Below are positions 1-8,500 of a stretch of 10,326 nucleotides of DNA, in pieces. Positions within the stretch are counted from its first letter, which is position 1; each line of letters opens with the position of its first letter. The DNA is from Gonium pectorale (taxonomy: Eukaryota; Chlorophyta; Chlorophyceae; Chlamydomonadales; Volvocaceae): assembly GCA_001584585.1 (NCBI GenBank), contig LSYV01000002.1, positions 3,001,140 through 3,011,465 of the forward strand, given 5' to 3'. The translations under genes were made by a program, and so were the position numbers. Under the pieces are notes generated by a model. It was given only the letters and a program-made list of their open reading frames with translations. It was not told the origin of the DNA and did no database searches.

Positions 1-426
1 TCCCACTTCCTCCCACTTCCTCCGTTCCTCCCATTCCTCCCTTCGTCCCACTTCCTCCCACTTCCTCCGTTCCTCCCACTTCCTCCCGTTCCTCCCACTT
101 CTCCCGTTCCTCCCACTTCCTCCCGTTCCTCCCGTTCCTCCCGTTCCTCCCACTTCCTCCCGTTCCTCCCACTTCCTCCCGTTCCTCCCACTTCCTCCCG
201 TTCCTCCCATTCCTCCCACTTCCTCCCGTTCCTCCCATTCCTCCCGGTCCTCCCGGTCCTGCCGTTCCTCCCGTTCCTCCCGTTCCTCCCGTTCCTCCCA
301 TTCCTCCCATTCCTCCCATTCCTCCCGTTCCTTCCGTTCCTTCCGTTCCTTCCGTTCCTCCCGAGCCTCCCATTCCTCCCGTTCGTCCCATTCCTCCCGT
401 TCCTCCCGTTCCTCCCATTCCTCCCG
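1..426 (+). repeat. C/T-rich minisatellite at the 3' end of an intron
   Basis: A nearly unbroken array of 9-10 bp units of the form TTCCTCCCG, TTCCTCCCA and TTCCTCCCAC, with a few variants (TTCCTTCCG near 330-355, CTTCGTCCC near 40). It begins before the window, so its full length is unknown. It stops about 12 nt before the splice acceptor at 437-438, so it lies inside the intron preceding the nuclease exon and works in effect as a very long polypyrimidine tract. The complementary strand reads as regularly spaced GGG/GG runs and could form G-quadruplexes; that structural point is inference. Confidence 0.93.
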
Positions 427-438
427 TTTTTACTGCAG

Positions 439-1459
439 GTGCCGGTGGCGGTCCGCACTCGCTCCGGCAGCGAGCACCTGGTGTGCTGGGTAGACAGCAA
501 GGCGACGTTCGGCGACCACCGAACGCACGTCAAGCAGGTGCAGGAACAGTACTGCACCTACGTCAACAGGTGCGGGGGAGAGACGCGAGATGATAAACAC
601 GACCGTTTACCCCACTATCCCACTTTACGCCGCATTTCGTCCATGCTCCACACCCCAGTTTCGGCGGACGTTTACCCTTTCGCATGCCAACAGCAGCGGC
701 TGGGCCGCGCGGAATAGGGAAACGAGCACGAGTGCCGGCCGTGGTAGGGTCTGCCGGGTTGGTGGGAATGGGCGTGGCAACGAGGGTGTTGCGGCCGCGT
801 TGCAGATTTGCCCTCATATCCCCTCGCCATCGCCTTCATGGCCGCCGTCATCCCTCTTCACGCCTTTTCTCACACCCACCCACCACCCGGGGCGCCGTGA
901 CATGTGGCTGGCACCTTTCCACGCTGGCAGGTACGGCCCCGGCCTGGTCATCTACTGGTTCGGCTTTGTGGAGGACCTCAACACCGATCCGCATGTACTG
1001 CTGCTGGACGACTTCCCTGACGAGGACAGCATCGTGCGCATCACGGACGGACACATGCGGCCGCCCGCAGCCGCCAAGGAGCCGCCGCCGGTGCAGCAGC
1101 AGCAGCGTCCACAGCGCCCGCCGGCAGCCGCAAAGGAGCTGGTGCAACAGCAGCAGCCACAGCAGCTACCGGCCGCCTCGGCCGCGGCTGGTAGCGGCGA
1201 CGCGGCATCGGCGGCTGTGGGCACGGGCGCTGCCATGCCGGTTGTCGCTGCCGCCGTGGCGGCGGACGGCATGGCAGCGGTTGCCAGCAACGTGCCCGAT
1301 GCCGGTGGGGATGTTGGTGCGGGCGGTGCGGCGGAATCCGCCGACGGCAAGCTGAGCGGCGGCGCGCATGTGGCGGCTGCAGCGACCCAGGAGCCTTCGT
1401 GCGCTGCCGGCGACACGGGCGACGATGCCGCGACCACGGCACGAACGACTGGATGGTAG
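439..1459 (+). CDS. CDIN1-like TPD-family nuclease, 3' two exons (partial)
   Basis: Join 439-569 and 931-1459; the 5' exons are outside the window. The acceptor is CTGCAG at 433-438. The intron 570-930 starts GTGCGG and ends GGCAG. The exons join at a split Arg codon, giving V-N-R-Y-G-P-G-L-V-I-Y-W-F-G-F, which matches my recollection of the strongly conserved C-terminal part of CDIN1 (C15orf41, CDAN1-interacting nuclease 1). In that family a TPD motif plus an (E/D)-x-K motif forms a PD-(D/E)xK-type active site. Here the second half is WVDSKATFGD (residues 17-26 of the fragment, D19 and K21), with Asp where animal proteins, as I recall, have Glu. A conserved-looking Gln follows in the next helix (V-Q-E-Q-Y). 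The TPD half must lie in an exon to the left. The conserved core ends near fragment residue 87 (DGHMR). After it come about 132 residues rich in Gln, Pro, Ala and Gly, including a near-duplicated PPAAAKE...QQQQ segment, ending at TAG 1457-1459. In animals the protein partners codanin-1; whether an algal partner exists cannot be seen here. Confidence 0.82.
570..930 (+). other. Intron of the CDIN1-like gene
   Basis: A 361-nt intron with donor AACAG|GTGCGG and acceptor CTGGCAG|GTACGG. Removing it restores a continuous frame (phase 2 into phase 2) and the conserved N-R-Y-G-P-G stretch. Its last 110 nt are C/T-rich. Open frames crossing it have no family resemblance and are treated as chance. Confidence 0.85.
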
Positions 1460-4400
1460 GGCGGCAGAAAACGGGAGCGCAAGTGGACCGCAAGTGGACG
1501 GTGGGAAATGCCAGACGTTCTGTCGGCAGTCGCTCTTGTCACGGTGCTATCCGCCGTCGGACCTGGAACGTCGCCACTCCGCCTCCAGCTCCCCTACTCA
1601 CTTACCTCCTCCCTACTGCATCAAAGCGCATTGAAGTTGAGCGCAATGCACGGTGATTCCGGTCTGCCTGATTTCCTGCTCCTCCTCCCCTGCCCCCTAA
1701 CCTGTGGCAGAGCACACGATCTCGCTGGCAATCATCCTGCCGGCGGGGGGGCAGCCTCCATGCGTTCACCCCGCTTGCCCTGGTCGCTGGGGTCCATGGG
1801 GCGCCCTGAGCGAGCCCCACGGCGCTCCTCGAGAGGCCCGGGCTGCGGCGGGACCCGCAAGGCGGCTGCAAACGACGGTGTGCGACGGACGGCGTGCTGT
1901 CAGGCCCATTCACCTGGGCGCATTTCCTCGCCCTTCCCCGCTCACCTGGCGCCGCACGTCCGGTCCATGTCGCCCCAGCACAGCGCAACGGCCTTGACCG
2001 GAACGCCCGCAGCCCCTGCCCTGCGCGTCACCTGTGTGGTGGCGGCAGCGCGGTCGGCCTCTCAAGCGGCCGGACGGCTCCGTCGCAGCGCCCACCGCGT
2101 CGCAAGCGGCGCACCCCGCGCGGACCCCGCATCGGCGCTGTCTTCAGCAGCCGCAGACCGCCCTAACGCCGGCGCTATTGCAAGGCTGCGCGGGCGCACC
2201 GGAGGGAGCGCAACGGACTCGGGGGCATGGCGGGTCAGATCCAGTGGCCTGGCCCGCTGGCGCCGCACGGGGCGCGGCAGACCCGGAGCCGGGCCCCCCC
2301 TTGAAGGCTCGTGATTCTCGCGCCGCGGCCTAAAGGCACTCACACGGGGCCCAGGAGACGCCCCGGCTTGTCCGCTTGCGGAAGCATGAATCCATTGTAC
2401 GGAAACACAACGTGGAGCTTGAAGCAGCTGGCTGAGCGCTGGCAGCATGAAAGCAGTGTGAGGATGCGTGGGTCTTGGTACACCGTGGCCTGCTTCACGG
2501 TGTCTCATAGCTGCCGTGAGTTGGCGCCGTGACAGCCTTTTGTACTCGGAGCATCGAACTGCCGAGCCAGTAGCGGGGATGCAGGCCCGACGGGTTGCCC
2601 CCGTGGGCTGACACGGTCGCGCCGTCAATGGTCGCTGCCACGGCTGCCCGTCTGGCTACTGCAGCGATACTGTGTGCTGACTTGCGAAGCGGACGGCAAC
2701 CGTATGCAAGCGGCGGTTACGGTAACTGAGCTACGGGAACAGCAACTTTTGAAGGGTGACGTCCTGTAGAGATCGCACCCGTGTTACAACGTTGAGCAGG
2801 TCAGGTGTCGTACCGAGTGATGGCCGACCTGCGCAGGGCTGGCCGAGCCCACGTCCTTGAGGCGCGTACTCCGCGGAAGCTGCGGAAGTTGCAGCCGTCG
2901 GATACCCAGGCAGGCCTAAGGACGCACGGCCGGTCGGCCACTCCCCTCCAGCGCGGCATAAGATAATATACACCTCATTTGACATTGATCAGCGACACCC
3001 CAATCCACCCCGCACTGGACCCACGGTGCTCGGTGTGAGAAGGAACGCAGCTGACTGGCCCGCGGGTCACTTGGCTCGTGAGGGATGTCCCGCGTCAGCA
3101 CGCCCTGATGCCGGGTCCCTGGGCGCCAATGAGCTCTCACCCCGTCCGCCCCGTGCCCCAGCACATGGAACCGCTACTCGTGTCTTGTGGTATCCCGTGA
3201 GATCTTGCCTGGTATTGTTTGTGCCCTTCAGCCTGAGCCTGCACGCAAGACCACGCTCAGAGCGCGCACGGGTACCCCATCAACTCAGCCATCAGCCACC
3301 AGACGGCGGCTTGGCGACCACTCTTGAGCGTTTGCTTGCGCACATCATCCGACACAGGTCCACGGACCAAGAACCTACGACAACAGAGAAGAACCAAAGC
3401 AACCTGGCGCGGAGAAAAGCAAAGCCACCTGCCAGCAAACCGGCGAGCCATGCACATGCCTCGGCCCGCTGCGGGCAAGCTTACCCGCCAGCACAGGGCA
3501 GGCTCACCCGTCCCCAGCTGGCTCGAATGCCGGTGTTCAACCGCACAGTCACAATTCTCACGCAGGGAAGCATGAGGCCCCATGGCGGGGGCACGCAAGG
3601 CGCGACACCGTGCGCCGGATGAGGGATGCTTTGGATGGGCCGGTGCGGCGTGGTGTCGACCGGAAGCACTGGGAGTCATGCCACAGCGCAAGAGAACCTC
3701 CACAGAAATCATGCGAAGGATGGCCACCGGCGGCATGCCCCACATAGCAGCCAATTGCACAGCGGTCTGTTGGACCGGGAAGGAACAAAGTGAAATGGGT
3801 CCGGCCCGGCACGGCCGAGCGCAGAGAAAGGGCGCACGCAGTGCACGAGCACGTCCGCCACAAAACCTCTAACGGCGGCCACTCGATGCGCGGCGGCGCC
3901 CACACACCCGGGGGGGGGGGGGCGGACCCACAGCAACGCTGCAATGCTGCAGCACAAGAGCCCCCGGACCAGGTACGGTTTTCCCTCATAAAGCTCATGA
4001 TTGTCGGTGCCCAGCCGCCACACCAACAGCACTGCGCGAGACACCCCATGAGCAGACCGGTACCCAAATAAGACCACGCGCCATGCGCGTGCGCGCACAT
4101 GTAAACTTCATAATGGTTTCCACGCCATACCGGCACTGGCAGCGCCCACACTACGGTGCTAATTCGGTTGCCCCCCTGCCGCCCCGCCATCAATCCCCCC
4201 ACCCTCCCACCCTCGGGAGGCGGCCCTGCCCCGCCCGCAGGGCCTCACGCGTTCATACGAATGCAACGGTGCCTTGAATACTTGGACAGGCATGAGCCGT
4301 GCGGTGACGTACGCCGTGCGGTGACGTACGCCGTACGTAGCGAACGGTCGTGCAATCCCTCCAAAGCATGTGAACATCTGGTCCGACCAGCCAGCCTGGT

Positions 4401-5235
4401 TAACCGCCCAACGATTCACCGAAACGGCGTGTAGACCCGCTCCCCACGCGCGCACAAGTGGATGTCTTCGAGCTACGGGTGTACACTGACAGGGGCAGTC
4501 CTGCACCCAGTCCTGGACAATTCATGAACCAACCCGGCACAGAATAGCAGGGGCACTGAAAACAGCACCCACGTCGTGCGAACCCAATCTACCCAATGGA
4601 CCAAGTTGCTTTCAAGTAAGCCGCTACTCCCCCCGGAACCGGCGCCATGGCCGCTAGCCCTACCCACCCAAAGCAGTCGTACGGAAAGGCGCTCTCGCCT
4701 GGCCACCTGTCGGCACATCCACATGACCGGCAGTGTGCCTTGGTGACCCCCCGATGTGAATATAGCTCTGGGAGCTAGGGAGGATGTAATCAAAGTATCT
4801 GACGAGCCAGGTGCCACCAGCAGTCCACGAGATAGCCGGCACGGTTAGGGGACATAGGGTGAATGCTTTCACGAGTGCTCAATATGTGGTAATTGACGAA
4901 ACCCCGTGTCCCCCAGCCCACAGCAGTCTTTCAAGTCTCCGATGAGCATGGGCGCGAGCGCCGGCGTTGGATGCCCTGTGTGCGTGTGCGGTCTGCATGT
5001 GTTCCCCGGCAATCCGCCAGTCCATTCGCCCCACCAAATCCCGATCATCGTCATCTCCTCGTCACCTCACCACCACGTTTTTGGGCGGGCGGGAGGTACC
5101 ATCCCCCGCCTGGTGCCGTCGTGCTTCAAGCCGCAGTGCCCGGGGGGGGGGCCGGGCCCCACGTCAGTCGCCGCGTGGAGGAGTACTGCCCCTGGCATCC
5201 CGTATCCCGCACCCAGTACCCCACCCACGCCTGCC
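1460..5235. other. Long intergenic region without a supportable gene
   Basis: This is the interval between the stop of the + strand nuclease gene and the presumed poly(A) site of the - strand pseudokinase gene. It must contain both 3' UTRs. Between 1700 and 2330 it is very GC-rich and several frames are open at once on both strands (for example + 1508-2314 and - 2062-2628), as expected by chance at that composition. None shows a domain, a consistent codon preference or a protein pattern I recognise. From about 2330 to 5100 the sequence is less GC-rich. It holds homopolymer G runs (13 G at 3910-3922, 10 G at 5142-5151), a short tandem duplication near 4296 and TATA-like text near 2960. TGTAA occurs on the + strand only at 4089-4093 and 4784-4788, far from the nuclease stop. 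A decayed transposon is possible, but no terminal repeats or transposase motifs were found by eye. Confidence 0.6.
4296..4338. repeat. 17-bp tandem duplication ending in a palindrome
   Basis: The unit GCCGTGCGGTGACGTAC occurs at 4296-4312 and 4313-4329, followed by a partial third copy (GCCGT). The end of the second copy plus what follows forms a 7-bp inverted repeat, ACGTACG-C-CGTACGT, at 4324-4338. The copies contain TGACGT, the core of bZIP/CRE-type binding sites, but nothing else links this stretch to a promoter. Confidence 0.75.
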
Positions 5236-5250
5236 ACATCAATAAACAAA

Positions 5251-5255
5251 TTACA
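5251..5255 (-). terminator. TGTAA poly(A) signal of the pseudokinase gene
   Basis: TTACA on the + strand reads TGTAA on the - strand, the usual polyadenylation signal of Chlamydomonas and Volvox nuclear genes. It lies about 325 nt after the TGA stop at 5580-5582, a normal 3' UTR length for these algae, and is the first TGTAA downstream of that stop on the - strand. Cleavage would be expected a little beyond it, near 5235-5240. Confidence 0.6.
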
Positions 5256-5579
5256 ATCGTTCCCGACCCTTGCCACGACGCCCCCACAAACATGATTTTG
5301 CCCCTTGCACCATGTTACGCGCCCCTGATCCGGGGCTGCATAAGGCGCCCTCGCCCAGGCAGGGGTGGCGAAAAAAGCAAAAACAGAAGCAGGGAAGGCT
5401 ACCTCCACGGTCACAGACAACCGAAGGTGCAACGTTGCCAGGAGGGCGCCTGGTACAATGCGTGACGGGCGCCGGAGGCGGCCACACCGCCCTCGCCGTC
5501 CCCGCCCGCCCGCAGCCGCTCCGGCCAGGGTTAGCCTCAGGCCGGAAAGGCGACGAGCGAGGCGCCGCAAACTGGCGGG

Positions 5580-8500
5580 TCACGGAGCTGCGCCCTGCAG
5601 CCCGTCGCGCCAGCTGGCGCCTCCAGCGGCGGCTTCCAGGCGGCAGAGCCGCTCCGTGACCTGCGCGGCCGCACGGCAGCCGTTGTCAGGACATCAGACC
5701 TTGCTTCGAATCCCCCTGCCACACGCACCTCCACGACTGGCGGCATGGGGTCCGGACTCGGTGCGCTCGCAATGAATAAACGAGGGGCCCAACTACAGGG
5801 TCGAACTATACTGCAGGTGTGTAAGTGCCTCACCTGTGCCGCGCTGGGCCGCTGCCCCGGGTCAGTGGCGGTGCAGTCGCGGAAGAGGGGCTCCAGGTGG
5901 TCATGGTGACCCGTGGGCCACTCGGGACGCACGATGGCGCAGGAGGCCATGGCGATGAGCGACGGAGCTGCGCCCGGGTCCGGTTGGGTCGGGTCGGGTC
6001 GGGTCGGTCGGGTCGGGTCGCGTCGGCGCAGTGCAAGCGCGCTGAGCTTGGTGACCGCGGCCACGTGCACAATAAGGAACGAGCGGTAGGTTTCAAACGC
6101 CTTGCCTAACGGTTTTATGGGCGTCGGCACAATGCCGACCGTCCGCGGCTCCGCGCGCGGCTCCTGTCTTCAGGCTATGCACCCGCACGCTCACGCCTGC
6201 TGCTGCGCCCTAACTCCAGCCTTCTACTTACCCAGGCCCATTCCCTCAAATGGCATCTCTCCCGCCGCCATGACGTACAGCAGCAGCCCAAAGCCGTACA
6301 CATCCGCGGCGGGACTGGCAGCGCCAGCCTCGTCGTACAGCGCCTCCGGCGCCAGCCACAGCAGGCAGGGCCCGGCGGCGGCGGGGTGGGCGGCGGCGTG
6401 CGCCAGGCTGGGAGAGCCCACGTCCGCGAGCCGAGCGCTGAAGCCGCGGCCGTCGGCGGACGAAGCCACCAGGAGTACGCTGGCGGGGTGCAGCCCGCCG
6501 TGCGCGATGCCGGCCGCGTGCAGTGCAGCCAGGGCAGACGCCACCTCGCGTGCGGTGCCCAGCAGGGCGCGCTGCGCCGCGGGCAGGTCCCGCGACCTGC
6601 CTGGCTTGAACGGCGAGCCGGCGGCGCGGGACCGGTCCGCCAGAGTGCCCTGCCGACCGGAAGTGGGAGGCACCGGGTAGAGTTGCTCGGGGCTGGGGTA
6701 TCGATCACCTTGCCGGTACCGGTAGGAGGGACATGCATACAGCAGCAGGTAGGCGTTCAAGCGAGGGGGTACTGCGTCCCAATGGGATGCGGTGCTGAGG
6801 CCGCACATGGCAGAATAATGTCCACGTGCGCATGTACGCCATGTACGACATGTACGACACGCACGGATGCTGCGCGCGCCGCGCACCTCCCCGCACAGCT
6901 CCCCGATGACGGCGACCACGTGCCCCCCGGGGACCAGCCGCACGGCGGACATCCTCGCTCGCAGCTGCCGCCAGCAGCCGGTATCGCGCGGCGCATCGGG
7001 CTGCTGCTGCTGCTGCTGCTGCTGCAGCTCAGGGGGCGGCGGCAACGGCTGCATGTCTCCCGGGTAGACTGTGAGGGAGCCGACACCCAGCTGCGCTTGG
7101 GGGGGACCGCCTGCGGGGCCGATGCATGTTGGGGGGGGGGAGCGAGGGACGTGACACGCGTTGGGTGAGCCGAAGAAGGGCGATTCTATGCCGATGAGGC
7201 GGGCGATGGAGCAAGCCGACGGCGGTAGCCGCCGACGGCAACGGCGGGGGCACGTCTGGCTTCGCCTGACGGGCTCACGCACTCGCCCTCCCTACCGGTC
7301 AAGATCCGATGCAGCCTGCCCGCCGGGCGCAGGGGCCACCCCGGCCGCAGCATCGGCAGCGGGGCCAGCCGCTCTACGTCCTGCGCGTCCAGTATGGCAG
7401 CTCGGAACTCGTACACCTCGTGCAGGTTGGGGTGGCGCAGCGCCGCGGCCCTGACTGCGGCCTGCAGCGACGGGCTGTCGGGCGCCCAGTCCTGGCAGCT
7501 CACCAGCTTGATGGAGACGGGTAGCCCGCGCAGGGAGCCTGCATGTTTGATTTGCGTGTGCTCATCAGCCTGTGACGAGTGCATACCGTGTACAGAGGGA
7601 CGGAACACGCCTCGTCCCCATGCTATTGGTACATAAACCACCTGCACACCGGTACCAGGACGTGCATTGATGCAGGTCCTCCACTCTCTGCAGGTTTCTC
7701 TTTTTTTGCCCAACGCACGCGCCTACGGTACCACGCAGGGGTGGACCTGCATGTCACCGCACTGCCGCCGATCGAGCAATCGGCAGCTCATGATAACGGC
7801 ACGGTACTGTTGCAGCCCGTCCGCGCGTGCCGGTCCGTACATGCCAACAAGCAAACCGCGCGCTTCCGTGTCTTTCACACCTCATGCCTGTAAAGACGTG
7901 CTTGGGCGCGAGGGACGCGCGCGTGCACACATGTGTACGGCACTGCACGGGGTACGAACATGTGTGTAAGCGAGTGACGCACGGAGACTCAGACAGCAGG
8001 GACACTCTTATATATCGGTCGCTCGGGTAGGGCTGACATCCCTGCTGCTCTCCGCTCCTGGCTCGAACCACGATTTGCAAGCCGGGCAGTCGGCGCCCCA
8101 CGGCACTAGCTAGCGGTCGTACGAGCTCACCTGTCCGCGTGCAGCAGCTCTGCGCGCAGCAGGGCGGCAGCGTCGCCAGCCCGTCGTCCAGGCCGGCAAA
8201 CAGCTCGCGCAGGGAGGGCACGATGCGCAGCGCCGCCGGTGACGAGGGTTCGAGGTGCTCCGCACTGCCGGTGACGAGGGTTCGAGGTGCTCCGCACTGC
8301 CGGTGACGAGGGTTCGAGGTGCTCCGCACTGCCGGTGACGAGGGTTCGAGGTGCTCCGCACTGCCGGTGACGAGGGTTCGAGGTGCTCCGCACTGCCGGT
8401 GACGAGGGTTCGAGGTGCTCCGCACTGCCGGTGACGAGGGTTCGAGGTGCTCCGCACTGCCGGTGCCGGCGGCGCCGGCTGCGGCTGGAGCCCAGGAGCA

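Noticed and set aside
590..930. Reading straight through into the nuclease second exon from an ATG at 590
   Set aside because: The conserved family sequence resumes exactly at 931 after an acceptor, and the segment before it has no resemblance to the family. Splicing 569 to 931 restores the conserved N-R-Y-G-P-G run.
1508..2314. 268-codon + strand ORF
   Set aside because: It lies in very GC-rich DNA where several overlapping frames on both strands are open. It has no domain, no consistent codon preference and a low-information Ala/Arg/Pro composition.
3026..4202. Overlapping ORFs of about 130-215 codons on both strands
   Set aside because: Both strands are open over the same bases, and no motifs, splice-linked continuation or family resemblance were found.
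5690..5720. TTCGAATCC on the + strand as a tRNA T-arm
   Set aside because: No matching stem, D-arm or anticodon arm is present around it, and it falls in a pseudokinase intron.
8030..8090. tRNA-like text on the - strand (GGTTCGAGCC, resembling a B box)
   Set aside because: The T stem has a mismatch and no A box or cloverleaf can be formed upstream. It lies in the long first intron of the pseudokinase gene. A tRNA-derived SINE fragment cannot be excluded but is unsupported.
7754..8130. Continuation of pseudokinase exon 1 past 8131
   Set aside because: The frame stays open, but a GTGAGC donor at 8130 joins in phase to the exon at 7538, which carries the beta-3 strand. The read-through text has no kinase features.
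8235..8465. Regular 32-bp repeats as a CRISPR array
   Set aside because: The copies are directly adjacent with no spacers, lie in a coding exon of a eukaryotic spliced gene, and have no cas genes nearby.
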